DNA of 40,617 nt, taken from a virus. Positions 4,921 through 13,033 of this stretch are shown one piece after another (the first letter of the stretch is position 1; the number at the start of each line of letters is the position of its first letter). The position numbers and the translations under genes are program-made. Below the pieces are notes generated by a model, which worked only from the letters and a program-made list of their open reading frames with translations, searched no databases and had not been told where the DNA came from. Location: positions 1 to 40,617 of IMG/VR virus record IMGVR_UViG_3300032607_000369; one strand, written 5' to 3'.

Positions 4921-7242
4921 TTAAAATTCTATTTCGTTAATATCTTGTTTATCATCTGTCTTAATTACGAACCAATGGCTTGATGCTGAATGACCATCGT
5001 TGTAGATGTAACCCATGTAAGAGCAGTACTTCTGTATCCAAATGTTAAACCTCTTGCGTTGTAGCCACTTTTTAAAATCTTGATATTCATCTACAAAATT
5101 GTCGTAGTATAATTTCTTCTCTAATCTGCAATTGCGACCTACGTTCTCGTTATCTCCTATCCATTCTAAGAACTCCATTGATGTTTCGGCTATAAACTTA
5201 CGAAGCTTAATGTTTTTAGCGTTCTGAGGAACTAGTCCTAGCTTTAAAAATGATTGTAAACACCTAACCATATAATTATCGAACTTTAAGAACTCAATAT
5301 CTTCCCAATCATCAAATAATTGCTTTCCAAATTCGTCAAATGGACTTAAATTCTTGCCGTAATACTGAGCTATCTCTACCTCGAACCTTCTTCTATCGTG
5401 GCTATTCCCTTCTCCTTTGATTGCGTAGTTAGTAGAGATTACCATCTTAGGAGAGTCTTCTACTTTCAATTTAATAGCATCTTTGTTCTTACGTTCCAAT
5501 GTCATTCCTTCAGTTACTAGAGAGAATTTATTCTCAAAGTTAAAGTTACGTATAACATCATCAAAAACAAGTACTTGAGTCTCTGTTGATACTGTCTGAT
5601 AAGGGAATGATTTCTTATCGTCAAAGGTCTTACCATCTAAAATAGCAATCTTTCTTATCTGATTAATGCCTTGGATGAACAATCCTTTTCCAGTCCCTCC
5701 TTCAGGATTATCTGTTATAGTCTCATCATTCAATATAATAGCCTTATTATTCATTTTATTCTTGTACGTAGATATTAGATATCCAATAACACACTCCATA
5801 GATAATGGCTCATTGCTAGAGATGTTATTCACAAAAACTTTGTACTCATTCTCAAATTCCTCTAACAATTCAAAGTCTCTGTTGATGATTTGATTCTCCC
5901 AAATGTAACCTCCTACGGTAAAATATTCAACCAATTCAATTGAGTCTTTAGTAATCTCTAACACTCCGTTCCTAAATGCGATAAAAGACTTTTGCCTCGT
6001 GTCTCTAAGCATCATCAGCTCTATCGTTGGCAACATCAAAAGATACACCTCTGAAAATAAGTTGTTATACTTAGCACAGTAGTTCCATACCTCCATCTCT
6101 TCTCTCTGAATAAGATACCCCAATACAAAATCTTTGATCCTCTCTACCGATGTCTCAACTACTTTGTTCTCGTGAACGTAAACTAAAGTCGGTTCAGTTG
6201 CTTCGTGTGGAAAGTACTTCTTAAATCCGTTTCGCTCTAGGAAATCCTTGTAGCGGAATGAATTTATAGATATTTTACCCTTATCATCTACAACCCAGAA
6301 CGCAGTATGCTCAGAGTCATTATTCAAATCGTCAACAATCTCTTCGTCTACCTGATACTTATCCATTACAAATTTCTTCCCTCTCTTCAGGTCAGAACGC
6401 ATTAAGTCTATCTTAGTGTAATCTTCAAAGAACTTAGAGTCAAATGTCCTCTTTCTGTAGGCTGATTTTATAGTGGTTTTTGCTTCCGAGTCAGTAAAGT
6501 CTCCATCAATAACATTTGTTAAGATATATCCCTCTGCAGTGTACTCTGATATTCCGTACTCACAGAATGCTCCTGCTAAATCGAAGATAAACGCATTACG
6601 TTCGCCATCTACAAAACCTTTCTTCCAATCAAACTGCATAATCTTATCTATAATCTTACCTTCATCACTTAGAGGAACTAAAGGAACTTTCTCAGACATT
6701 GTGTAACCCTCATCAATAAGGGTTGGTTCAAAAAGTTTCGCATCCATATTGATAAATATGTTTGGATCATAAGACTCAAAACAAACTCTGTCTACATTTG
6801 AATTGGCTATGTCAAAATACTCATAATTGAATTGCTTCTGAAATGCCTTGAAGAATTTAGGGTGAGTTGCCTTGGTAGCCTCAGGTATTTTAACCACTCC
6901 TTTTATACCTTTACCGCTAGGAGAAATAAATAGAGATATAAAGTGAGGGTTTTGTTTTAATAGCTGCATCTGAGTTGTCATAGTTGCCTCGTCGGGGTAC
7001 TTATCAAAGTCCACAACCATAAGACCACTGTGCGTTACTAAAGAGTTGGAATTTCTCTCAGTAAACTCTCCTGAAAATAAAATACAAGGTAGTGAGTTCT
7101 TAGCAGCCTTATCTCCTTCTCTAATCTTTTCTACTAAAGCCTTTGATTTGCCTATTTTTATCCTCTCTAAGACCTTATCTATCTCCATTGAGTAAGGAAT
7201 ATCCTTTGACTTATATAAGTCCTTAAAAACGCTTATTTTCAT
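4921..7242 (-). CDS. Primase-helicase with VirE-like N-terminal domain, 773 aa
   Basis: Replication protein that should make primers and unwind DNA. Residues 1-170 resemble the BT4734/VirE N-terminal primase-polymerase-like domain, with MVVDFDK (75-81) and SPSGKGIKGVV (107-117). A helical linker (about 185-265) resembles primase C-terminal domains. The C-terminal half is a D5-type superfamily 3-like ATPase with Walker A GGTGKG (515-520), Walker B VLVFDD (557-562), a sensor-like VISTNY (601-606) and Arg-rich HDRRRFE (615-621). It is the largest gene of the left operon and probably the central replication enzyme. A separate polymerase was not seen, so host polymerase is probably used. Confidence 0.87.
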   Translation of the reverse strand: MKISVFKDLYKSKDIPYSMEIDKVLERIKIGKSKALVEKIREGDKAAKNSLPCILFSGEFTERNSNSLVTHSGLMVVDFDKYPDEATMTTQMQLLKQNPHFISLFISPSGKGIKGVVKIPEATKATHPKFFKAFQKQFNYEYFDIANSNVDRVCFESYDPNIFINMDAKLFEPTLIDEGYTMSEKVPLVPLSDEGKIIDKIMQFDWKKGFVDGERNAFIFDLAGAFCEYGISEYTAEGYILTNVIDGDFTDSEAKTTIKSAYRKRTFDSKFFEDYTKIDLMRSDLKRGKKFVMDKYQVDEEIVDDLNNDSEHTAFWVVDDKGKISINSFRYKDFLERNGFKKYFPHEATEPTLVYVHENKVVETSVERIKDFVLGYLIQREEMEVWNYCAKYNNLFSEVYLLMLPTIELMMLRDTRQKSFIAFRNGVLEITKDSIELVEYFTVGGYIWENQIINRDFELLEEFENEYKVFVNNISSNEPLSMECVIGYLISTYKNKMNNKAIILNDETITDNPEGGTGKGLFIQGINQIRKIAILDGKTFDDKKSFPYQTVSTETQVLVFDDVIRNFNFENKFSLVTEGMTLERKNKDAIKLKVEDSPKMVISTNYAIKGEGNSHDRRRFEVEIAQYYGKNLSPFDEFGKQLFDDWEDIEFLKFDNYMVRCLQSFLKLGLVPQNAKNIKLRKFIAETSMEFLEWIGDNENVGRNCRLEKKLYYDNFVDEYQDFKKWLQRKRFNIWIQKYCSYMGYIYNDGHSASSHWFVIKTDDKQDINEIEF

Positions 7243-7243
7243 C

Positions 7244-7666
7244 TTATTTCTTTGTTAAGTTATATCCAAGTTCTTCGGCTAATCTCTCTATCTCTAATTC
7301 CTTATCTGATTTCTTAGGTTTGAGGCGGTATTTAGTTGTAAATCCTGAAGCACAACTTTGCCATTCTCCCTTCCAATCTAAAAACTGCATATCCTTACCT
7401 AACCATATCACCTCATCTTTCTCTATCTCTGAGAATAGTATAACAGTACGGTCTGTTTCAAAGTCAGTCCAAAACCATCTATTACTACTGTTTCTACTTG
7501 TAACTAAATAATAACCTTCTACAGAAGCTATAGAATTACTACTAAGCCATTTGTCATAAGGGTATAATCCCTTAACTAATTCAGTAAACTCTTCAGTATG
7601 CTCTATCTTTAAAATGTGAATCCCTTTATCTAATAACTCTCTTACCTTACTCTTACTATATTTCAT
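7244..7666 (-). CDS. Hypothetical protein, 140 aa, first gene of the left operon
   Basis: Not recognised. The N-terminus MKYSKSKVRELLDKGIHILK looks helical. The middle has aromatic beta-like segments (NRWFWTDFETDRTVILF, QFLDWKGEWQ), and the C-terminus is a charged helix KSDKELEIERLAEELGYN. It is separated from the primase-helicase by 1 nt. As the first gene after the promoter at 7683-7716 it would be made earliest, but no regulatory domain is evident. Confidence 0.75.
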   Translation of the reverse strand: MKYSKSKVRELLDKGIHILKIEHTEEFTELVKGLYPYDKWLSSNSIASVEGYYLVTSRNSSNRWFWTDFETDRTVILFSEIEKDEVIWLGKDMQFLDWKGEWQSCASGFTTKYRLKPKKSDKELEIERLAEELGYNLTKK

Positions 7667-7682
7667 AATTTATATTTTTTAC

Positions 7683-7716
7683 CAAAGATATATCTAAAGA
7701 ATGGATAAAAAGGCAA
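7683..7716 (-). promoter_or_regulatory. Predicted promoter of the left operon
   Basis: On the minus strand TTG (7716-7714) is followed after 23 nt by TATCTTTG (7690-7683), a match to the Bacteroidota -7 pattern TAnnTTTG. The spacing is at the long end. It lies 17 nt before the ATG at 7666. The same TATCTTTG octamer marks the promoters at 13699 and 16403. Confidence 0.6.
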
Positions 7717-7739
7717 CATTAACAAAATCTTAACAAATA

Positions 7740-7795
7740 AAAGCCGCCTATCTTAACCCTTGGTATCATTGGGTTTATAATAATGTGGCGGCTTT
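7740..7795. repeat. Composite element copy 1, part a: GCCGCC/GGCGGC hairpin
   Basis: AAAGCCGCC (7740-7748) pairs with GGCGGCTTT (7787-7795) around a 38-nt loop and is followed by TTTTTT on the plus strand. The loop resembles that of the hairpin at 16263-16318 in the same orientation (ATCTT, CCCTTG, TAATGT shared in order). It could terminate transcription, but no plus-strand gene precedes it. Confidence 0.6.
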
Positions 7796-7816
7796 TTTCT
7801 ATTTTTAGGTCAAATT

Positions 7817-7860
7817 TAGGGACACCCCCCTTAATTATTTATATTTCTGTAGGGGTGGGT
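7817..7860. repeat. Composite element copy 1, part b: GGGACACCCCCC/GGGGTG hairpin
   Basis: CACCCC (7823-7828) pairs with GGGGTG (7852-7857), with TTTAGGGA before it. The reverse complement closely matches 16197-16239 (ACCCCTA, AT-rich loop, GGGGGGTGTCCC). It lies about 25 bp from part a, as in the second copy. Confidence 0.6.
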
Positions 7861-7873
7861 AATTTTCAATTAT

Positions 7874-7910
7874 TTATAAAAAAACTAAAGCCACTCCCGA
7901 AGGAATGGCT
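7874..7910 (-). terminator. Rho-independent terminator after the ssDNA-binding-like gene
   Basis: On the minus strand, AGCCATTCC-TTCG-GGAGTGGCT forms a stable stem (one mismatch) with a TTCG loop, followed by TTTAGTTTTTTTAT. It lies 25 bp after the stop at 7935 and fits the end of the 12983-7935 operon. Confidence 0.8.
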
Positions 7911-7934
7911 CTTTTGAACAAAACAAATAAAACA

Positions 7935-8600
7935 CTAGAAATCTAAGTCTTCTACAGTTTCTGCAACTACTTCAATCTCTTCAGTATCTTGCTGAACTAG
8001 ATAAGCCTTTAAATAAGCCTCTAAAGTGTCAAAACAAGCATCGGCATCTGTCTCTTCAGTAGCATTTAATGCCTTACCTAAAGTAAATTCAGGAGTTGAA
8101 AATGTAACAGATCCCTTCTTGCTGTCTTTAGCTCCATTCACCTCTATCCATTGTCCTGATAACGCAGCTCTGTTGGCTTGAGTGAAGTCTCCCCATTCCT
8201 TAACAGCAGAACCTTTCAACTTAATATTTGCAAGAGAATTATCCTCTAGCATAATGTAAATAGACTTAAGGTAATGTCCTCCGGCATTCTTTGCATTATC
8301 TTTAATAGCAGAGTAGATTCCTTTTGCTAAAACTCCACCCTTAGAAGCCTTAACTGTAATCTCTTGCTTCCCGATAAACTTAACTTCGTTAGCGAATATC
8401 CTTGACTCAGAAGAGTCGTTCCAACCACCTATAGTGTGTAGCTCATCAAGTAATAAGAACTTGAACGGTAATGTTTGTGTCAATTCCTTTTCATCAGCCT
8501 TGCTCCAGAAAGAGAATAATTTGTGTTTTGACTTCCATTCCATAAAACGTGTTGATGGATTTGTCATTGGTTGTGCGAATGCTTGTTTACGATTGCTCAT
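7935..8600 (-). CDS. Putative single-stranded DNA-binding protein, 221 aa
   Basis: Likely coats single-stranded DNA during replication and recombination. Evidence is indirect: a beta-rich middle with many Lys and aromatic residues, a strongly acidic tail (DTEEIEVVAETVEDLDF) ending in Phe, as in phage ssDNA-binding proteins such as the T7 gp2.5 type, and a position in an operon with a YqaJ exonuclease and thymidylate synthase, just before a terminator. I do not recognise a specific family motif. A recombination annealing protein is the main alternative. Confidence 0.6.
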   Translation of the reverse strand: MSNRKQAFAQPMTNPSTRFMEWKSKHKLFSFWSKADEKELTQTLPFKFLLLDELHTIGGWNDSSESRIFANEVKFIGKQEITVKASKGGVLAKGIYSAIKDNAKNAGGHYLKSIYIMLEDNSLANIKLKGSAVKEWGDFTQANRAALSGQWIEVNGAKDSKKGSVTFSTPEFTLGKALNATEETDADACFDTLEAYLKAYLVQQDTEEIEVVAETVEDLDF

Positions 8601-8638
8601 AATTAAATAGTATTTGTTGCTAGGATTTTAAGATGCTC

Positions 8639-8718
8639 CTAACTTACATCCGTTAATATTCTAAACGTTCCACAGAATACACAAAAGTCATACTCAACGT
8701 TTAGAAATGCTAATTTAA
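8639..8718 (-). pseudogene. Possible frame-shifted C-terminal part of a small CxxC protein
   Basis: An open frame without a start reads KLAFLNVEYDFCVFCGTF and stops with TAG at 8639. It overlaps the end of the 33-codon ORF 8715-8816 in another frame. Joined, the two would give a protein of about 58 residues with a CVFCG knuckle. Either a frameshift has broken a gene or this is chance coding. Confidence 0.3.
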
Positions 8719-8816
8719 AACTTATTTATTATACCACCAAATTTTAAGGCAAGTATTTTTCGATAAATTTTATTTACTCTTTCTGAATTTAATCCACGAC
8801 CATGGTTGTGGTTCAT
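8715..8816 (-). CDS. Small basic hypothetical peptide, 33 aa
   Basis: ATG at 8816 lies 7 nt after the stop of the gene at 8824. The product starts MNHNHGRGLNSERVNKIYRK and is basic. It may be the intact N-terminal part of a protein whose C-terminus (8639-8718) is in another frame. The remaining bases up to 8600 look like the leader of the ssDNA-binding-like gene. Confidence 0.4.
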   Translation of the reverse strand: MNHNHGRGLNSERVNKIYRKILALKFGGIINKF

Positions 8817-8823
8817 TATCCGA

Positions 8824-9090
8824 TTAATTCTTTGGATCTCCGTTTTTGCCATATTGCGATAATTTAATTGATTTTATATTTAACCTTGGAGAACCGTACC
8901 ATGCCCACATATACTCGTGAACTTCGCATCTTGAAATCCATAGAATTGTGTAGTTTGGACTATGAATAAACCCAAAACTATGAAAGTCTTTAGGGAATGC
9001 CTTGTTAAGTATCTTTCTTAACTTTTTCTTCCTAGAGCAGTCTACCTCTATCTGAAGCTCCCCTGCTGCTAATCTTTTAATCTTTTTCAT
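8824..9090 (-). CDS. Hypothetical protein, 88 aa
   Basis: Not recognised. It begins MKKIKRLAAGELQIEVDCSR with many Lys and Arg (KKKLRKILNKAF), then an aromatic half with FHSFGFIHSPNYTILWISR and EYMWAWYG. The basic first half might bind nucleic acid, but no motif supports it. The ATG overlaps the stop of the 34-codon gene upstream (ATGA). Confidence 0.7.
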   Translation of the reverse strand: MKKIKRLAAGELQIEVDCSRKKKLRKILNKAFPKDFHSFGFIHSPNYTILWISRCEVHEYMWAWYGSPRLNIKSIKLSQYGKNGDPKN

Positions 9091-9191
9091 TCCTCGATGA
9101 TATTATATGCGTTCAGCATAAGTTGATTTTCAAAGTAATAAATATTACCCATAGCTCTCATCCACTCATTAAACTTTTCTACTCTGCTCAT
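9087..9191 (-). CDS. Small hypothetical protein, 34 aa
   Basis: ATG at 9191 is 1 nt after the thymidylate synthase stop, and the TGA overlaps the ATG of the next gene, so the frame exactly fills the gap with coupling at both ends. The product (MSRVEKFNEWMRAMGNIYYF, then mostly helical) has no recognised motif. The arrangement is the main evidence that it is a gene. Confidence 0.62.
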   Translation of the reverse strand: MSRVEKFNEWMRAMGNIYYFENQLMLNAYNIIEE

Positions 9192-9192
9192 A

Positions 9193-10035
9193 TTATATTG
9201 ATATTGGTGCTATCATTTCTACTTTAACTGCTTCGTTACTCTCGTAGCCAATTAGTTTAAAGTTACTTGGATCTAAATCCTCTCCCCACAAATCAGAAGC
9301 TATTTCTAGTTCTACTTCAGGGAAATCATCATCCTTGAATATCAAAGTAGAAGCGGCTATTACGCTGTTATCGTACAAATGAACGCACTTTAAGTCTCCT
9401 TGAATGGCCAATGCTTTGTAACCTGTGATGTTCTCTAATATCCTAGCTAAGATGCCATATGAAGCTATATTAAATGGAAGACCTAAGAACAAATCTACGC
9501 TTCTCTGATTCCAATGCAACTCAAACCCAAACTCTCCACTATCTAACGGAACTCCAATTATCTGAAATCCAGTATGACAGGGTGGAAGGGCAGTATCATC
9601 TAGCTCTAGCGGATTCCAAGCTTCAACTTTAAGTCTACTAGACATAATATCCTTAATCATTCCTTCGATAAGAATATCAATTTGGTCTATCTTGCCTCCG
9701 TAGTCTCTCCATTGAACAGAATAGTTCTGTCCTACAGAGTTCTTCTCTCCTGTCTTTATCTCCCAATTCTTTGCGTCAGCGTCCCAGATATGGCAGTTAT
9801 GCTCGTGAAGAAAGTCTAAGGTATTGTCTCCTCTTAAGAACCAACATAGCTCAGTCGCTACTGTCTTAAATGGCAGTTTCTTAAGTCCTATAGCAGGAAA
9901 TCCATCTTCAAAACTATGTCTGAATGTATAACTAGGTATCTGTAGTCTCTCTACATTCCTTCTCTCATTCTTGTATGTAGCTCCGTTAGCTAATACATCT
10001 TCTAGAATGTTCTTGTAATTACGATTTATGTTCAT
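9193..10035 (-). CDS. thyA: Thymidylate synthase (ThyA type)
   Basis: Converts dUMP to dTMP with methylenetetrahydrofolate, raising the thymidine pool for an AT-rich phage. Conserved features: catalytic Cys153 in LPPCHTGFQ, phosphate-binding Arg in SSRLKVEAWNP and NQRSVD (Arg178), LGLPFNIASY with Asn189, which in this family points to dUMP and not dCMP, HLY after GDLKCV, and the C-terminal IAPISI. The 280-residue length is normal. A short insertion lies between GD and HLY compared with the usual GGDTHLY. The first 17 nt overlap the upstream gene. Confidence 0.93.
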   Translation of the reverse strand: MNINRNYKNILEDVLANGATYKNERRNVERLQIPSYTFRHSFEDGFPAIGLKKLPFKTVATELCWFLRGDNTLDFLHEHNCHIWDADAKNWEIKTGEKNSVGQNYSVQWRDYGGKIDQIDILIEGMIKDIMSSRLKVEAWNPLELDDTALPPCHTGFQIIGVPLDSGEFGFELHWNQRSVDLFLGLPFNIASYGILARILENITGYKALAIQGDLKCVHLYDNSVIAASTLIFKDDDFPEVELEIASDLWGEDLDPSNFKLIGYESNEAVKVEMIAPISI

Positions 10036-10303
10036 CTCTGATAATTTTAGCTACTTCTTCTAGCTTGTTTAATACTTCTTTTGCTGTCTCTAATCCCCAA
10101 GTACACTTGTTCAAGAAACCTTGTAGAGCTGTTTTTAGATTAGGGTAGTAAGAGTTGTCTTGGAACTCATAATAACTTGATACTCCATCTTTAGGCTTCT
10201 TTTCTCTTTGTTCAAAGAACTGTAGAATAGTGTTGTTTTCGTCGTAGATTATACGGTAGTTTTCGTTAAGATTCATATTGTGCGTTTTTAAGTAATTTAA
10301 CAA
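10019..10303 (-). CDS. Conserved hypothetical protein, 94 aa (or 85 aa)
   Basis: Not assigned. The block MNLNENYRIIYDENNTILQF starts at a second ATG (10276), 11 nt inside the upstream gene, and is a better start than 10303, which would overlap the exonuclease gene by 38 nt and has no extra conserved-looking residues. The C-terminal half is a long helix (TAKEVLNKLEEVAKIIRDEH). It lies between a recombination exonuclease and thymidylate synthase. Role unknown. Confidence 0.72.
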   Translation of the reverse strand: MLNYLKTHNMNLNENYRIIYDENNTILQFFEQREKKPKDGVSSYYEFQDNSYYPNLKTALQGFLNKCTWGLETAKEVLNKLEEVAKIIRDEHKS

Positions 10304-10994
10304 TGTAGTCTTCTTTTATTTTGATTGCCTCAGCCAATCTAACCTTCATTAAATCAATAAAGGCATCGTCTCTCTCCACGATAATGGTGTGATGATATTC
10401 TCGTCCATCTACTTGCACATAGTTGAAGAAATAGGCTCTCTTGGAATTGGAACACATCATCTGCATCTGCATCTGAGCTATGTACTCTTTATCAATATTC
10501 CCATCAGCGACAAGTTTGAAGAATTTTACTGCTCTAGGACACTTTATCTCAAGTACTGCTTCAATACCAACTACTCCATCGGGTGATGCTCCTGCGTGTT
10601 CGCCAAAGGGAAACATATAAGACTCGACTGTCTCCGGATATAACTCTTTGAACTTCGCAAAAGCAATTGGCTCCAACTCAATACCTCTCTTCATATCCCA
10701 AGACTGCATATTCTCTTCTACTTGACCGTATAAGGTTTCAATAGCTTTCTCGACTGCATAAGTCTCTCCTGTTTGACCAAGACCTCTAACGCCTAGCAGT
10801 TTGTGGATTTGACTAGCAGTAAACTTACCGTACCTGTCTTTAAACCACTCTTCGCTACGCTGTTCTCCTGCTTCTGGAGTCTTAGTTGGTAGTACTTGCG
10901 GTTCTCCGTACTTTGTAGTTCCATTTACTTTGTAGAAGTCTGCGTTCTCTTGTGCTCTCTTCTCTCTTGCTGATTTAAATTGTTCCTTGCTCAT
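10266..10994 (-). CDS. YqaJ-like viral recombinase (lambda-exonuclease fold), 242 aa
   Basis: A 5-prime to 3-prime dsDNA exonuclease expected to make single-stranded tails for annealing. Family motifs in order are QRSEEWFKDRYGKFTAS, MKRGIELEPIAF, GASPDGVVG (catalytic Asp), LEIKCP (Glu and Lys) and a QMQMQMMCS helix. The likely partner is the ssDNA-binding-like or annealing protein at 7935-8600 in the same operon. The start overlaps the stop of the PAPS-reductase-like gene by 4 nt. Confidence 0.9.
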   Translation of the reverse strand: MSKEQFKSAREKRAQENADFYKVNGTTKYGEPQVLPTKTPEAGEQRSEEWFKDRYGKFTASQIHKLLGVRGLGQTGETYAVEKAIETLYGQVEENMQSWDMKRGIELEPIAFAKFKELYPETVESYMFPFGEHAGASPDGVVGIEAVLEIKCPRAVKFFKLVADGNIDKEYIAQMQMQMMCSNSKRAYFFNYVQVDGREYHHTIIVERDDAFIDLMKVRLAEAIKIKEDYIVKLLKNAQYES

Positions 10995-11857
10995 AACTCT
11001 AGTTGATAATTAATTTCTTTTTCTGTTGGATTTCTGTCAAAATCATTTACTCCGCATAGACCATTACAATCAAAAAGAGGCTCTACCTTACAATCAGGCA
11101 TTTCATCTATGCTTTTTAAATTAGGGTAGTCTTGGTGCTTAACTAAAAACACTAAGGTATTGCCACTTTCTTTTGCTTTGTTACTTTGATCCTTTAGCAT
11201 TGTACGAGGCTCTCCTGCTTGGTCAGTTAGTTCGTGCTCCATCTCAGCCATAGCAGTAAATTTACTAGGAAATTCCCTCTGCATCTTCTGCCAGTATCCA
11301 ATACCTCCTTGAACACATCCTGTTTTAAAACAATTATTGTTAGAAAACCCTAAGCTATACATTTTAGGTATTGTAATACCTGCATCTTCAATTATCTTGA
11401 TAGTTTTTATCTTGTCATAAGCCATCATAATAAGAGGGTAAATCGCTTTTGTCTTAGGGTGGTTTTTATTCAGTCCTAAAGCTCTATTAAACTCCTTCTT
11501 CTCAAACTCAAAACCAAAAACTTGATGAGTATAATTAGCTGTCTTTTGCCAATCTTCTCTACATTTTCTCTTTAATATTGTAGAGCAAATAGCTCCTGTA
11601 GCTACATTTAAAGAAACGTGCTTTCTCCAAACATCTTGTATAGACTCATACTTTTCTCCAATGTAAGTAATAGTGTCAATCTCTTTTCCGTACCACTTCT
11701 CACAATCCAACTTAAAACGATAAGTATCATCGTCTTCGTTTTGAGTATCAATCATTATTATTTTGCATCTATCAACTCCATAGATGTCTATAGCTAATTT
11801 ACAAGCTACTGCCGATGTAACTCCTCCGCTCCACCAACAAATTATATCATTCTTCAT
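10991..11857 (-). CDS. Phosphoadenosine phosphosulfate reductase-like PP-loop enzyme, 288 aa
   Basis: An ATP-pyrophosphatase fold enzyme. The N-terminus has SGGVTSAV (residues 10-17), a PP-loop with Thr in place of the usual Asp. Later blocks are CFKTGCVQGGIGYW, a cysteine-containing motif of phage members, and a C-terminal C...CNGLC cluster. In phages such proteins are usually annotated as PAPS reductases, but the substrate is rarely known. Sulfur transfer or nucleobase modification is possible. It sits with nucleotide and recombination genes, and no phosphorothioation partner genes were seen. Confidence 0.82.
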   Translation of the reverse strand: MKNDIICWWSGGVTSAVACKLAIDIYGVDRCKIIMIDTQNEDDDTYRFKLDCEKWYGKEIDTITYIGEKYESIQDVWRKHVSLNVATGAICSTILKRKCREDWQKTANYTHQVFGFEFEKKEFNRALGLNKNHPKTKAIYPLIMMAYDKIKTIKIIEDAGITIPKMYSLGFSNNNCFKTGCVQGGIGYWQKMQREFPSKFTAMAEMEHELTDQAGEPRTMLKDQSNKAKESGNTLVFLVKHQDYPNLKSIDEMPDCKVEPLFDCNGLCGVNDFDRNPTEKEINYQLEL

Positions 11858-12129
11858 AAAAATAAGTCTTTTAAAATGTTCTTAACGTAAGTGTGGCTCT
11901 CTAAGTGGTCAATATTATTAACTAATATCTCTACTGATTTGCGTTTGCAGTTGTAAGCATACTTAAGTCGCTTAAGCTCTGATTTTAACAACTCAATTTC
12001 TTGCTCGATTATATCTGCATCGCCAATCTCAAGTTCACTAATAACCTCAGCGTAGTCCCTAACTGTCTCTAATTCGTAGAATGGAGCTTCATCATCATAA
12101 GCTCCTGTAATGTAATCATCTAAGTTCAT
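11854..12129 (-). CDS. Hypothetical acidic coiled-coil-like protein, 91 aa
   Basis: Not recognised. The N-terminal 45 residues are acidic (NLDDYITGAYDDEAPFYE), followed by a helix with heptad character (ADIIEQEIELLKSELKRLKY) and a basic end. It overlaps the PAPS-reductase-like gene by 4 nt. The 24-bp element at 12131-12154 lies just before its ATG, identical to the one at 2880-2903. Confidence 0.72.
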   Translation of the reverse strand: MNLDDYITGAYDDEAPFYELETVRDYAEVISELEIGDADIIEQEIELLKSELKRLKYAYNCKRKSVEILVNNIDHLESHTYVKNILKDLFL

Positions 12130-12130
12130 A

Positions 12131-12154
12131 TCTATTTGTTTCTGTAAATGTAGT
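12131..12154 (-). promoter_or_regulatory. 24-bp repeated upstream element, copy 2
   Basis: Identical to 2880-2903 and placed 1 nt before the ATG at 12129. It fills the whole space between this gene and the stop of the upstream gene. Two perfect copies 9.2 kb apart before unrelated genes suggest a functional signal or a copied gene start. Confidence 0.45.
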
Positions 12155-12651
12155 TAGTTTATACTATTATCGATTATTTGTTGGGAAAGTCTTAACATTT
12201 CTATCTCTTCCCAGTCTTCTAATGTGTAGTTTATTAGGTCTTTATCCCAAAGTGGACTCTCGAAGTTGCGATGCGGCTTCATAATGTCTATCACATCCAT
12301 TATTGAATATGGAATTTCGTTTTTACTAGGGTAAATTCCTATCGGAGTGTCTGCTCTAAGTGGTGAGTTCTTGCTGAATATATTGGTTAACAAATGCCTA
12401 TCCAAACTATCATAAGCTATCTCTGACTGAGCAAAAAGTTCCGTGTCAATTATCTTGTCTATTTGCTTAGGATACCTTCGGATATCGGTCTTATTTACCT
12501 TAAGAACTGCCTTTATTTCATTTATGGTTTTGCCTTGGTTTACCATATCTCTGTAAAAGCACAACCTTAAATATCTATCTTTAAATATTTTGCTCTTCTC
12601 GGTAATATCTATTCCAAATACTACTTTTAATTCCTCTATTTTATCTAACAT
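12154..12651 (-). CDS. Putative DNA-binding protein with helix-turn-helix, 165 aa
   Basis: Family not recognised. Residues 34-65 (YRDMVNQGKTINEIKAVLKV and following) look like a helix-turn-helix with a glycine in the turn. The rest is helical with a Trp-rich end (DLINYTLEDWEEIEML). Its ATG overlaps the stop of the upstream HTH gene by 7 nt. Both lie at the head of the operon next to the repeat island, so they may bind those repeats for replication or control. That is inference. Confidence 0.6.
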   Translation of the reverse strand: MLDKIEELKVVFGIDITEKSKIFKDRYLRLCFYRDMVNQGKTINEIKAVLKVNKTDIRRYPKQIDKIIDTELFAQSEIAYDSLDRHLLTNIFSKNSPLRADTPIGIYPSKNEIPYSIMDVIDIMKPHRNFESPLWDKDLINYTLEDWEEIEMLRLSQQIIDNSIN

Positions 12652-12983
12652 AATTTTGATTTAATCGTGATACAATTATCGTTGTTTTTTAATTCTCTAA
12701 TACAGTTTCTTAGCCTATGATCTTCTATGCCTAGCTCTAATGATATCTCAGTTACCGACTTATGGTTACTCATCTTAATCCAGTAATCTAATATTAGAAG
12801 CTTTTCCTTACCAAGCCAGATACTCTTATACTTTCTATTCCTTACTTCATAAAACTTGTTTATGTCGTAGTATCTGTAAACTCCAACTTGTTTTATTGGC
12901 TCTAGTTCCAATTCTTTTATTCTCTTATAAATCGCATTTCTCTCTACCTTGAGTTTCATCGATATTTGTAATGGTGTGTACAT
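12645..12983 (-). CDS. Putative regulator with two helix-turn-helix segments, 112 aa
   Basis: The N-terminus TPLQISMKLKVERNAIYKRI followed by VGVYRYYDINKFYEV resembles the excisionase/MerR type of winged helix. The C-terminal half has a second HTH-like unit (HKSVTEISLELGIEDHRLRN). It is the first gene of the operon and lies beside the repeat island, which fits a regulator or replication initiator. TAACTTTG, a -7 type box, lies only 5 nt before the ATG, so the mRNA could be leaderless or start from another promoter. Confidence 0.65.
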   Translation of the reverse strand: MYTPLQISMKLKVERNAIYKRIKELELEPIKQVGVYRYYDINKFYEVRNRKYKSIWLGKEKLLILDYWIKMSNHKSVTEISLELGIEDHRLRNCIRELKNNDNCITIKSKLC

Positions 12984-13033
12984 ATGGTCAAAGTTAATTA
13001 TTATTATTGTTATAACCTAATATTTTATTAAAA

